The position numbers and the translations under genes were made by a program. A stretch of DNA of 33,938 nt from JBDUDK01 sp040002995 (GTDB lineage: Bacteria; Actinomycetota; Acidimicrobiia; Acidimicrobiales; Ilumatobacteraceae), in contig JBDUDK010000060.1 in the NCBI GenBank assembly GCA_040002995.1, forward strand, positions 1-33,938, in the 5' to 3' direction. Below are positions 1 to 7,119 of the stretch, in pieces; the first letter of the stretch is position 1, and each line of letters opens with the position of its first letter. The notes below the pieces were generated by a model. The model worked only from the letters and a program-made list of their open reading frames with translations, ran no database searches and was not told the DNA's origin.

Positions 1-389
1 TCGACCGCGGCCCGCAACTTCGGTGGGGTCAACACCGCCGCCGCCTCCACCAACGAACTCGCCTCGAACAGAGGATGGGCCGCCACCGCGCTGAGAACAG
101 CCACGTTCTCCAACGCCACTTCCCCGGCCCGCACCGCGCCGGCCAGCACCGGTGACGCCTGCAACGCCGCCCCCACCGCGGCGTGGTCTTGGGCTCGGCG
201 CACCGTCGACCCCGTCGCCTGCGCCATCCAGGACACGTCGACACCGGCCGCGAGGCGGCCGTACTCGGCTTCCAAACTGTCGAGCTCGCGGCGCAACTCG
301 GCCAAAGCCACCCGTTCGATATTCGACGCGTCGACACCGGCCAGGTGGCGGGTCGCCTCCCTCACCCCAACTCGAGCGTTATCGAACAT
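1..389 (-). CDS. DUF222 / 13E12-repeat family protein (probable HNH endonuclease), 5' part only
   Basis: The minus strand reads open from an ATG at 389-387 to the left edge, giving 129 residues beginning MFDNARVGVREATRHLAGVD. The Ala/Leu/Arg-rich helical sequence with RRELDSLEAEYGRLAAGV, STVRRAQDHAAVGAAL, RAGEVALENV and LTPPKLRAAV is typical of the N-terminal DUF222 region of 13E12-repeat proteins. Most full-length members end in an HNH nuclease domain, which here would lie outside the window, so nuclease activity is inferred. Seven bases before the ATG lies TACAGT, and a perfect LexA box covers the start codon, which suggests a leaderless, DNA-damage-inducible gene. Several M. tuberculosis 13E12 genes belong to the LexA regulon. 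I see no ribosome-binding site. The family call is fairly sure; the exact start depends on the promoter reading. Confidence 0.8.
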   Translation of the reverse strand, partial: MFDNARVGVREATRHLAGVDASNIERVALAELRRELDSLEAEYGRLAAGVDVSWMAQATGSTVRRAQDHAAVGAALQASPVLAGAVRAGEVALENVAVLSAVAAHPLFEASSLVEAAAVLTPPKLRAAV

Positions 390-397
390 ATGTTCGA
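382..397. promoter_or_regulatory. Perfect LexA (SOS) box over the start of the DUF222 gene
   Basis: TCGAACATATGTTCGA is a 16-bp perfect palindrome and matches the actinobacterial/Gram-positive LexA operator TCGAAC-N4-GTTCGA in every fixed position. The central ATG is the proposed start codon of the minus-strand gene, and the left half abuts the TACAGT -10 element. Bound LexA would cover the transcription start. The match is seen directly; regulation is inferred. Confidence 0.82.
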
Positions 398-402
398 CTG
401 TA
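397..402 (-). promoter_or_regulatory. Leaderless-type -10 element of the DUF222 gene
   Basis: TACAGT on the minus strand lies exactly 7 nt upstream of the ATG at 389, the spacing of actinobacterial leaderless promoters (TANNNT-N7-RTG). Its last base is the first base of the LexA box, so promoter and operator are physically merged. Confidence 0.5.
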
Positions 403-511
403 ACCCGCCCGCGCACCCCGACGCAAGCACTCCGGGAAAAAGTTTCGGCTTCTGCCCGGTCGTAGTTGGTGCGTCCGCATCGGCGGCGTGACCTACCATC
501 TTGAGAAGATC

Positions 512-539
512 TTGATAATCGCGACCCGTTCTTTAGGAT
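512..539 (+). promoter_or_regulatory. Candidate sigma-70-type promoter for the collagen-like gene
   Basis: TTGATA (512-517) and TAGGAT (534-539) are separated by 16 nt and would start transcription about 55 nt before the ATG at 600. Unlike most genes here, that gene has a strong Shine-Dalgarno (AGGAGG, 589-594), which fits a leadered transcript. Confidence 0.4.
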
Positions 540-599
540 TCGCACGATTACGCCGATGAAGGGCGATCCCGTGCGGGCGGGAATAACCAGGAGGACGGG

Positions 600-1544
600 A
601 TGCGGACGAAGGTTTGGGCCTGGATGCGTAGAAGCACGCGCCGGACAGTGGCGGTGGGTTCGCTCACCGCGGTCGCCTTGGTCGGGGGCGGCCTCAGCGC
701 CGTCCAGTTCGCGGGAGCGTCGACCGGCGCGTCGTCACTCTTTGTTCCCATCACGCCGTTTCGAATTCTCGAGACCCGCGGGGCGCCGTTCACGCCTCGG
801 GGCGTCGCGACCGCAGGACCGCTCCAGGATTCACAGACGATCGACCTTCAAGTTACGGGCGCCACGAATCCCGACACCGGTGCCGACACGATTCCCACGA
901 ACGCGACATCTGTTGTCCTCAACGTCACCGTCACCAACACCACCGGTAATGGCTTCCTCACCTTGTGGCCCGCAGGGACGGGGCGCCCGAACGCGTCCAA
1001 CCTGAACTGGGTGCCGGGACGCACGATCGCCAATCTCACTACCGTGCAGCTCGGCGCCGGCGGAAGGGTCTCGATCTTCAACAACATCGGACAAACCGAT
1101 GTCATCGCTGACGTGGCCGGCTACTACGTGACGAGCACCGGGACCGTCGGCCCGGTCGGCCCGCAAGGCCCGCAGGGTCTGAAGGGCGACAAGGGTGACG
1201 CCGGCACGAACGGCACGAACGGCACGAACGGCACGAACGGCACCAACGGCACCAACGGCACCAACGGGGTCGTCGACCGCGGACAAATCACCGGCGCGCC
1301 TGTCGTCGCGACCGCCGCTGCACAGGTGACCGCGACGGCGAGCTGCGGTGCGAAGAAGGTGCTCGGTGGGGGTGGCATTTACGAATCCGCAGGCACTCCC
1401 GGTATTCCGATCCCAGGAAACTGGATTCTCGCGAGCTACCCCAGCGCGGCCAACGTGTGGACGGTCGTCTTCGATGTCATCACGCCCAACGCCACGGACG
1501 GGCAGGTCATCGCATACGCGATCTGCGTAACCTCGCCCACCTAG
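600..1544 (+). CDS. Secreted surface protein with collagen-like Gly-X-Y segment
   Basis: This 314-residue protein probably acts outside the cell. Residues 1-40 form a signal peptide: a basic start (MRTKVWAWMRRSTRRT), a hydrophobic core (VAVGSLTAVALVGGG) and a likely cut after FAGAS. Residues 45-177 form a beta-rich domain (FVPITPFRILETR, SVVLNVTVTNTTGNGFLTLW, SNLNWVPGRTIANLTTVQL, DVIADVAGYY) that recurs in actinobacterial surface proteins; I know of no assigned function. About residues 180-224 are Gly-X-Y triplets (GPVGPQGPQGLKGDKGDAG, then seven G-T-N units). The C-terminal 90 residues form a globular domain with two cysteines (ATASCGAKK, AYAICVT) that could pair. The start is set by AGGAGG five bases upstream. 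No LPXTG sorting signal is visible. The repeat tract could vary in length between strains. Confidence 0.78.
   Translation: MRTKVWAWMRRSTRRTVAVGSLTAVALVGGGLSAVQFAGASTGASSLFVPITPFRILETRGAPFTPRGVATAGPLQDSQTIDLQVTGATNPDTGADTIPTNATSVVLNVTVTNTTGNGFLTLWPAGTGRPNASNLNWVPGRTIANLTTVQLGAGGRVSIFNNIGQTDVIADVAGYYVTSTGTVGPVGPQGPQGLKGDKGDAGTNGTNGTNGTNGTNGTNGTNGVVDRGQITGAPVVATAAAQVTATASCGAKKVLGGGGIYESAGTPGIPIPGNWILASYPSAANVWTVVFDVITPNATDGQVIAYAICVTSPT
1203..1265 (+). repeat. Seven tandem 9-bp repeats encoding Gly-Thr-Asn
   Basis: Four copies of GGCACGAAC (1203-1238) are followed by three of GGCACCAAC (1239-1265), in frame and encoding residues 202-222 of the collagen-like protein. The block change at one synonymous base suggests expansion by duplication of two unit types. 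Copy changes would keep the reading frame. Confidence 0.95.
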
Positions 1545-1594
1545 ACCGCTATATAGACCACATAACCCTCCCGGCTGGATCGGGGGCGCTCCAC

Positions 1595-1600
1595 TACCGT
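1595..1600 (+). promoter_or_regulatory. Leaderless-type -10 element of trpF
   Basis: TACCGT is 7 nt before the GTG at 1608, and no convincing ribosome-binding site lies between. The trpFBA cluster could therefore be transcribed from the start codon itself. Confidence 0.4.
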
Positions 1601-1607
1601 CAACAGG

Positions 1608-2264
1608 GTGTTCGTCAAGATCTGTGGGATCACCACTGAGGACGACGCTCTGCTCGCGGTGGCGCTCGGCGCCGATGCCGTGGGCTTTGTGTTTGCACCG
1701 TCGAAGCGTCAGGTCGGCATCGACCAGGCGCGTGACATCGCCCGGCGGCTTCCGCCGGAGATTCTCACCGTCGGCGTGTTTCGTGACGAGCTCCCCGAGC
1801 GCGTCATCGACACCGTCTTCGCCGCTGGTCTGAAGGCCGCCCAGCTCAGCGGGCACGAACCGCCAGCGGTTACCCGCGAGGTCAAGAGCCGGGTGCGCTT
1901 CGTGATCCAAGGTTTCGCGGCCGGCTCCTCGGCGCTCGACCGGGCCGCCGAGCACGGTGCCGACGTCGTCATGGTCGACGCGCCGGAGCCGGGCAGCGGC
2001 CGGCTTTTCGACTGGACACTCATCGACGGAGTGTCCGTGCGCGAACGTCTGCTGCTCGCCGGCGGCCTCACGGCGGAGAACGTCGCCGAGGCCATCACGT
2101 TGATAAGGCCGTGGGGGGTCGACGTCTCGACTGGCGTCGAGCGCGAGGCCGGTCGCAAGGACGCGGTCAAGATGAAGGCGTTCATCGAGGCCGCCAGGGC
2201 CGCCGCTCCCGAGCCGTTCAGGGGTCTCGACGAGATGCCCTACGACTGGCTGGACGACGAATGA
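1608..2264 (+). CDS. trpF: Phosphoribosylanthranilate isomerase
   Basis: TrpF converts N-(5-phosphoribosyl)anthranilate to CdRP in tryptophan synthesis, in the cytosol. The 218-residue product begins MFVKICGIT, the family signature in which the cysteine (C6) is the catalytic base. It continues with ALGADAVGFVFAPSKR, a central MVDAPEPGSGRLFDW segment that should hold the catalytic aspartate, and a phosphate-binding end (LAGGLTAENV, GVDVSTGVE). The length is normal for a single-domain TIM-barrel TrpF. The GTG start is favoured because MFVKICGIT is the usual N-terminus and TACCGT lies 7 nt upstream. Its stop overlaps the trpB start by four bases (ATGA). The C-terminal tail after the EAARAAAPEPF helix is slightly long. 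No trpC lies directly upstream, so the pathway is split. Confidence 0.93.
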   Translation: MFVKICGITTEDDALLAVALGADAVGFVFAPSKRQVGIDQARDIARRLPPEILTVGVFRDELPERVIDTVFAAGLKAAQLSGHEPPAVTREVKSRVRFVIQGFAAGSSALDRAAEHGADVVMVDAPEPGSGRLFDWTLIDGVSVRERLLLAGGLTAENVAEAITLIRPWGVDVSTGVEREAGRKDAVKMKAFIEAARAAAPEPFRGLDEMPYDWLDDE

Positions 2265-3433
2265 GCGCGGGTCTGATGGCGGAGCCGAGCAGCGAGGGGC
2301 GGTTCGGCGAGTTCGGCGGCCGCTTCGTTCCCGAGACGCTCGTCCCCGCGTGTCAGGAACTCGAGACGGCGTTTCGCGAGGCGTGGGCCGATACGGAATT
2401 TCGCGGTGAGCTCGATGCGTTGCTGCGCGACTACGCCGGACGTCCATCGCCGCTCACTGAATGTCACCGGCTCGGCGCGCAGCTCGGGTTGCGTCTGTTG
2501 CTCAAACGTGAAGACCTCAACCACACCGGCTCGCACAAGATCAACAACGTGCTCGGTCAGGCGCTTCTCGCGCAGCGGATGGGCAAGCACCGCCTCGTGG
2601 CCGAGACCGGCGCGGGTCAGCACGGCGTGGCCGCGGCAACCGCTGCGGCTCTTCTCGGTCTCGAATGCAAGGTCTACATGGGCGAGGTCGACGTCGCTCG
2701 CCAAGCGCTCAACGTCTTTCGCATGAAGTTGCTCGGTGCCGAGGTCGAGACGGTGCATTCGGGAAGCCGCACGCTCAAGGATGCGGTCAACGAAGCGATG
2801 CGCGACTGGGTGGCCACGGTCGACTCCACGCACTACTGCCTCGGCTCTGTGATGGGACCGCATCCGTATCCGTGGATGGTGCGCGAGTTCCAACGCGTGA
2901 TCGGTGAGGAGGCTCGCCTTCAGTGCGAGGCACTGCTCGGCGCCGGCCGCGCGCCCGATGTCGTCGTCGCGTGTGTCGGTGGTGGATCGAACGCGGCAGG
3001 CATTTTCACGGGGTTCGTCGACACGAATGCGCAACTCGTGGGCGCCGAACCCGCGGGTGGCGCAGCGGTCGGTCGGGGCGTGCCGGGCGTCGTGCATGGC
3101 ATGAAGTCGTTCCTGATGCAGGACGAGTTCGGTCAGGTGGAAGAGGCGCAGTCGATCTCGGCCGGGCTCGATTACCCCGGTGTCGGGCCTGAGCACTCGC
3201 ACCTCGCCACGATCGGGCGGGTGCGCTACGAACCGATCACCGACGCTGAGGTCATCGACGCCTTTCAACTGCTGTCGCGCACCGAGGGAATCATCCCCGC
3301 GCTCGAACCGGCGCACGCGCTCGCGTGGGTCGTGAAGGCCAAGAACGAGCTGCAGGGCAAGACCGTGTTGCTGAATCTCTCAGGACGCGGTGACAAGGAC
3401 GTCGCTCAGATGATGGATGTCTTACGCCTGTGA
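2261..3433 (+). CDS. trpB: Tryptophan synthase beta chain
   Basis: TrpB joins indole and L-serine to make tryptophan, with PLP as cofactor, in an alpha2-beta2 complex with TrpA. The start is the ATG overlapping the trpF stop (390 residues); an in-frame ATG at 2276 would give a product five residues shorter. Family landmarks are in order: GRFGEFGGRFVPETL, LKREDLNHTGSHKINNVLGQ with the PLP-binding lysine K93, AETGAGQHGVA with the catalytic glutamate E115, LGSVMGPHPYPWMV, the phosphate-binding GGGSNA loop, HGMKSF, and the C-terminal LSGRGDKD. The length and all key residues match the canonical TrpB1 type. Its stop overlaps the trpA start (TGATG), so the two subunits are translationally coupled. 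Confidence 0.96.
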   Translation: MSAGLMAEPSSEGRFGEFGGRFVPETLVPACQELETAFREAWADTEFRGELDALLRDYAGRPSPLTECHRLGAQLGLRLLLKREDLNHTGSHKINNVLGQALLAQRMGKHRLVAETGAGQHGVAAATAAALLGLECKVYMGEVDVARQALNVFRMKLLGAEVETVHSGSRTLKDAVNEAMRDWVATVDSTHYCLGSVMGPHPYPWMVREFQRVIGEEARLQCEALLGAGRAPDVVVACVGGGSNAAGIFTGFVDTNAQLVGAEPAGGAAVGRGVPGVVHGMKSFLMQDEFGQVEEAQSISAGLDYPGVGPEHSHLATIGRVRYEPITDAEVIDAFQLLSRTEGIIPALEPAHALAWVVKAKNELQGKTVLLNLSGRGDKDVAQMMDVLRL

Positions 3434-4209
3434 TGGGACCGCTCGAGGCGCACTTACGGGCCCGGCGTGACGCCGGGCGCAAGCTGTTGATCACCTACAT
3501 GACGGGCGGGCTAAGCGACGATTGGCCAGAGCTCGTGCGGGCCATGGCCGACAGCGGCGCCGATGCCATAGAGATCGGCATTCCGTTCTCCGACCCCGTG
3601 ATGGACGGTCCCACCGTCCAAGCGGCATCTCAGCGCGCGCTCGCGCGTGGAACCACGCCCGTGTCGGTGCTCGACGAGACGCGTCACCTCGATGTCGGCG
3701 TGCCGCTCGTGGCGATGACGTATTACAACCTTGCGTTCCACGCCGGTCATGAACGGTTCGCGTCGTCGCTCGCCGAGGCGGGAATCACCGGTGCGATCCT
3801 TCCTGACCTCCCCCTCGAGGAAGCCGGACCGTGGTGTGAAGCCGCCGATACCGCGGGCATCGCGACCGTCTTGTTGGCGGCACCGACCGCCCCCGACGAG
3901 CGTCTCCCGCTGATCTGCGACCGAAGCCGCGGCTTCGTGTACGGCGTGGGGTTGGTAGGCATCACTGGGGAACGCTCCGTCTTGGCGACCTCGGCGCGGG
4001 TGATGGCGCGACGGTTGAAGGCCATCACCGACAAGCCCGTCATTATTGGAGTCGGCGTGTCGTCGCCCGAACAGGCGGCTGAAGTCGCTGTCGATGCCGA
4101 TGGGGCGGTGGTCGCGTCGGCCATCCTGCGGCGCTTGCTCGACGGTGGCGACATCGACGACGTCGTGGAGATGGTGCGTGGCCTGCGGGCCGCCCTCGAC
4201 GGCGTCTGA
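3433..4209 (+). CDS. trpA: Tryptophan synthase alpha chain
   Basis: TrpA cleaves indole-3-glycerol phosphate and passes indole to TrpB through an internal tunnel. The product of about 258 residues shows LITYMTGG, then IEIGIPFSDPVMDGPTVQ, which carries the catalytic glutamate and aspartate in their usual spacing. LPDLPLEEAGPW and the phosphate-binding VYGVGLVGITGER and IIGVGVSSPEQA loops follow. The ATG at 3433 overlaps the trpB stop by one base; a GTG directly before it (3430) is an equally possible start and changes only one residue. TrpA is the last gene of the coupled trpF-trpB-trpA run; the next gene starts 27 nt later with its own candidate promoter. Confidence 0.95.
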   Translation: MGPLEAHLRARRDAGRKLLITYMTGGLSDDWPELVRAMADSGADAIEIGIPFSDPVMDGPTVQAASQRALARGTTPVSVLDETRHLDVGVPLVAMTYYNLAFHAGHERFASSLAEAGITGAILPDLPLEEAGPWCEAADTAGIATVLLAAPTAPDERLPLICDRSRGFVYGVGLVGITGERSVLATSARVMARRLKAITDKPVIIGVGVSSPEQAAEVAVDADGAVVASAILRRLLDGGDIDDVVEMVRGLRAALDGV

Positions 4210-4223
4210 CGCGCGGCCCCGAA

Positions 4224-4229
4224 TAGGGT
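4224..4229 (+). promoter_or_regulatory. Leaderless-type -10 element
   Basis: TAGGGT lies 7 nt upstream of the ATG at 4237, in the 27-nt gap after trpA. It suggests that the small Cys/His protein has its own transcript rather than depending on the trp operon. Confidence 0.45.
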
Positions 4230-4236
4230 GTCCGCC

Positions 4237-4581
4237 ATGGCCGGGCCGTCGTGGAACGACATCGAACGGGCCACGTCGGCCTCGTGCGATCTCTGCGAAG
4301 AGGCCCGCATCACCGAGTGGTTCTACGAGGACGAATGGTGCTGGATCGCCGAGTGCGAGATCTGCGCCGTGCCGATGGTGGTGTGGCGCAACCACTCCGC
4401 AGTGCCGACGGCGGAGCACAGGAGCTATCTGCACGAGCGGCTGGCCGACGTGGTCGTAACCCACTTCGAGTTCGTGCACTACGTCGACGACAACATGCGC
4501 AACATCCCCGACCACTACCACGCCCACGCCCGCCCGAAGGGTGGATTCTTCGGCCACGGCTTGCGGCGCAAGGATGCGTGA
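4237..4581 (+). CDS. Small Cys/His-rich protein with two CxxC pairs and an HxHxH motif
   Basis: I do not recognise this 114-residue protein with certainty. It has C17-x2-C20 and C40-x2-C43, able to form one zinc site, around an acidic aromatic stretch (EWFYEDEWCW). H53 follows in VVWRNH, and H93-Y-H95-A-H97 lies near the end, followed by ARPKGGFFGHG. An N-terminal CxxC with a late H-x-H-x-H resembles the layout of HIT-superfamily nucleotide hydrolases/transferases, but the arginine after the triad and the short length do not fit well, so this is only a suggestion. The ATG at 4237 is preferred over the GTG at 4228 because of the TAGGGT-N7 spacing. It ends 7 nt before the acyltransferase start and may be co-transcribed with it. 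Confidence 0.75.
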   Translation: MAGPSWNDIERATSASCDLCEEARITEWFYEDEWCWIAECEICAVPMVVWRNHSAVPTAEHRSYLHERLADVVVTHFEFVHYVDDNMRNIPDHYHAHARPKGGFFGHGLRRKDA

Positions 4582-4588
4582 GGGGACG

Positions 4589-6640
4589 GTGAGTTCTAGT
4601 TCTGCTCCGCCGCGCCCGCTCGGATATCAGCCCGGACTCGACGGGTTGCGCGCCATTTCGGTGATGGCGGTTCTGCTGTACCACGCCGGCATCACGTGGC
4701 TCCCCGGCGGCTTCCTCGGTGTCGAGGTCTTTTTCGTGATCAGCGGATTTCTCATCACGAGCCTGTTGGTCGAAGAACACGAACGCACCCAGCGGATCAA
4801 TCTGAAGCAGTTCTGGATGCGCCGCGCTCGACGACTCTTACCCGCGCTGTTGTTCCTCCTCGTTGTGGTGTGCACCTACACCGCGCTGTTCCTGCCCGAC
4901 GAGGCCGCCAAGCTCCGCGGCGACGCGCTCGCCGCCCTTACGTACTGCACGAACTGGTATCTCATTTTTTCGAAACAGTCGTACTTCGCGGCCTTGGGAC
5001 GTCCGTCGCTGCTCCGCCATCTGTGGTCGCTCGCGGTTGAGGAACAGTGGTACCTCGTCTGGCCAATGGTTTTTGCCGTGGCGATGCGCTTGGCGCGCGG
5101 TCGAGCCGCCCGTTTGGTGATTCCCATCGCGATGGCCGCACTGGCCTCGACGTTGCTGATGCGATTGCTGTTCGTGGCCGACCAGGATCCGTCGCGGGTG
5201 TATTACGGCACCGATACGCGTGCCGCGGGCCTCCTGATTGGTGCGGCGCTTGCGTGCTTCTGGCATCCGTGGCGGCAGCGCTCGAGAGTCGCCCCGGTGG
5301 TGCCCGACTTCGTTGGTATAGCCGCTCTCGTAGGCATCGGACTCTTCGCACTGAAGTCAGACGAGTTCGCGCCGTTCCTGTATCGGGGCGGCTTCACGTT
5401 GCTGTCGGTCGTCACGGTCGTACTCATCGCGGCGGTCGTGCATCCGAATGCTTTGGTTTTGCGGAGCGTGCTGGGCAGCGTGCCGCTGCGCTGGATTGGT
5501 CTGCGGTCGTACGGGATCTATCTGTGGCACTGGCCGGTGTATCTCGTGATGCGTCCGCAGGACCTCGGCTTCAACGACTGGAGACTTCTGACGTTGCGGC
5601 TGCTGGTGACGGCGGTGCTCACCGAGATCAGCTACCGGTTCATCGAGACACCGGTGCGCAAGGGCGCGCTCGGGCGGGCCTGGCGCCGCCTGCGGATGGC
5701 CAACGGCTACCAGCGGGCCGGACTTCTCGGAACCACTGGCGTGTCGGTCGCATGCGTGGGAATCGTGCTGGCGCTGGTGGGTGTGCAGTTGGCGACCGCG
5801 CAGACGGTCGATCCCTTCGCCGGCCCAACGCTGGTGGCCTCGGATTCGTCGCCCACCTCTTCCACGCCGGTCGAGGCGCCGGCACTGACGACCGCGACAA
5901 CCGCGACACCCGCAACGGAAACATCGGTGGCGCCGACCGTGGCCGTCAGTCCGCCGGTGACGGCGGCCCGGCTCCCGCGGCGCGTGACGATCGTGGGCGA
6001 TTCCGTTGGCAAGATGCTCGTACGCAACGCGCCGGCCGATGCCAAGCAGACCTTCACCATGGTCGACGGCGCGATCGAGGGATGCGGCATCGTCGACGGG
6101 TCGATGCGCTCGTCGAGCCACCAACGCCGCTCGTTCACCGGGTGCGAAAACTGGCCGCAACGTTGGGCCGCCACCGTGACCGCGACGCACGCCGAGGTGG
6201 CTCTCGTGTCGATCGGCGCCTGGGACGTGTTCGATCTCGTGCGCGACGGTGTCACGCTCCAGTTCGGCACGCCCGCGTCCGACGCCTACCTCCTCGGTCA
6301 GATCCGCAGTGGCGTGGCCGCGCTCGAGGGGGCTGGCGTGCAGGTCGGGCTACTCGAGGTGCCCTGTTACCGGCCCGTCGATGGGGGAGGGCTGAAGGCG
6401 CTGCCCGAGCGGGGCGACGACGCCCGCACGCAACATCTCAACGTTCTGTTGCGGCAGGTGGCGGCGGAGAATCTGGACCGCGTCTTCTTCATCAGCGGAC
6501 CGCAGGAGTACTGCACCGACCCCAAAGTCGCGACCGACGTCAACGAACGTTGGGACGGCGTCCACTACTACAAGCCCGGTGCCCTGCGCGTGTGGAACAC
6601 GATCACCCCCGAAGTCCTCGCCATCCCCGTCCCCGGCTAG
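4589..6640 (+). CDS. OafA/YrhL-type membrane acyltransferase with C-terminal SGNH domain
   Basis: The protein (683 residues from this GTG) should transfer acyl groups, commonly acetyl, to an exported polysaccharide or peptidoglycan. The N-terminal acyltransferase-3 domain (about residues 10-370) begins with YQPGLDGLRAISVMAVLLYH, whose final histidine H32 is the conserved active-site residue, followed by FLGVEVFFVISGFLIT and about ten membrane segments (for example WSLAVEEQWYLVWP, LRSYGIYLWHWPVYL). A Thr/Ala/Pro-rich linker (about 395-455) leads to an SGNH domain with GDS (S472) and DGVH (D656, H659), the usual catalytic serine and Asp-x-x-His. The GTG is chosen because GAGGGG (4580-4585) sits at proper distance; an ATG at 4574 would lack a spaced ribosome site. 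The stop is followed at once by repeat copy A. Confidence 0.9.
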   Translation: MSSSSAPPRPLGYQPGLDGLRAISVMAVLLYHAGITWLPGGFLGVEVFFVISGFLITSLLVEEHERTQRINLKQFWMRRARRLLPALLFLLVVVCTYTALFLPDEAAKLRGDALAALTYCTNWYLIFSKQSYFAALGRPSLLRHLWSLAVEEQWYLVWPMVFAVAMRLARGRAARLVIPIAMAALASTLLMRLLFVADQDPSRVYYGTDTRAAGLLIGAALACFWHPWRQRSRVAPVVPDFVGIAALVGIGLFALKSDEFAPFLYRGGFTLLSVVTVVLIAAVVHPNALVLRSVLGSVPLRWIGLRSYGIYLWHWPVYLVMRPQDLGFNDWRLLTLRLLVTAVLTEISYRFIETPVRKGALGRAWRRLRMANGYQRAGLLGTTGVSVACVGIVLALVGVQLATAQTVDPFAGPTLVASDSSPTSSTPVEAPALTTATTATPATETSVAPTVAVSPPVTAARLPRRVTIVGDSVGKMLVRNAPADAKQTFTMVDGAIEGCGIVDGSMRSSSHQRRSFTGCENWPQRWAATVTATHAEVALVSIGAWDVFDLVRDGVTLQFGTPASDAYLLGQIRSGVAALEGAGVQVGLLEVPCYRPVDGGGLKALPERGDDARTQHLNVLLRQVAAENLDRVFFISGPQEYCTDPKVATDVNERWDGVHYYKPGALRVWNTITPEVLAIPVPG

Positions 6641-6690
6641 TTCTGACGCGAGTTTTTGGTCTCTGGTGTCGGTTTCGCGCGCGAGAACGG
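6641..6690 (+). repeat. Intergenic repeat, copy A
   Basis: This 50-bp copy starts with TTCTGACGCG directly after the acyltransferase stop codon, has a run of five T, then GGTGTCGGTTTCGCGC and ends GAGAACGG at the fabZ stop. It fills the whole convergent gap. Copies B (10349-10399) and C (12151-12202, inverted) share the same core. Confidence 0.85.
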
Positions 6691-7119
6691 TCAGCCGGCG
6701 TCGACGACGACGAAAAGCAGGCTGGCCTCGCATGCAACTTGATCGTTGACGAGCGCCCGCCCGGTTCCCTTACCGGCCCGCGCCGACATGCGGCCAAGCT
6801 CGACCTCGAGTGTGAGGACGTCGCCCGGCACGACCTGACGACGGAAGCGCGCGGAGTCGAGTCCACCGAACAGCGGGAGCTTTCCCGCGAAGCGCTCATC
6901 GGTGAGCACCGCCACCGCGCCGAGTTGGGCGATGGCTTCCGTCTGCAGGACACCAGGGAGCGTGGGACGGCCGGGGAAGTGACCGGGGAAGAACCACTCG
7001 TCGCCCGTGAGATGCCAGATGCCGCGAGCGCTCTGACCCGGTTCAAGCGCGAGCAGCTTGTCGACGAAGAGGAACGGTGGACGGTGGGGGAGGACGTCGA
7101 TCGGGCGGGGCAGGCTCAC
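6691..7119 (-). CDS. fabZ: FabZ-like 3-hydroxyacyl-ACP dehydratase
   Basis: FabZ removes water from 3-hydroxyacyl-ACP during fatty-acid elongation. The 142-residue hot-dog-fold protein starts with PRPIDVLPHRPPFLFVDK, the FabZ hallmark, and has WFFPGHFPGRPTLPGVLQTE, where H47 and E61 are the catalytic pair. QVVPGDVLTLEVEL and a final beta strand follow. The length fits FabZ (about 140-150) rather than FabA (about 170). The GTG start overlaps the stop of the upstream peroxiredoxin gene by four bases (GTGA), so the two are coupled. It lies about 5 kb from the main fab operon, which lacks a dehydratase, so it probably serves that pathway. A role in another acyl-chain pathway cannot be excluded. 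Confidence 0.88.
   Translation of the reverse strand: MSLPRPIDVLPHRPPFLFVDKLLALEPGQSARGIWHLTGDEWFFPGHFPGRPTLPGVLQTEAIAQLGAVAVLTDERFAGKLPLFGGLDSARFRRQVVPGDVLTLEVELGRMSARAGKGTGRALVNDQVACEASLLFVVVDAG

Noticed and set aside
1203..1265. Short regular repeats as a CRISPR array
   Set aside because: Units are 9 bp, contiguous, in frame and without spacers, inside a collagen-like gene.
831..2447. Long open frame on the minus strand opposite the collagen-like gene and trpF (538 codons)
   Set aside because: It is Arg/His-rich, has no recognisable motif and lies opposite two clear genes; high GC codon bias leaves such frames open.
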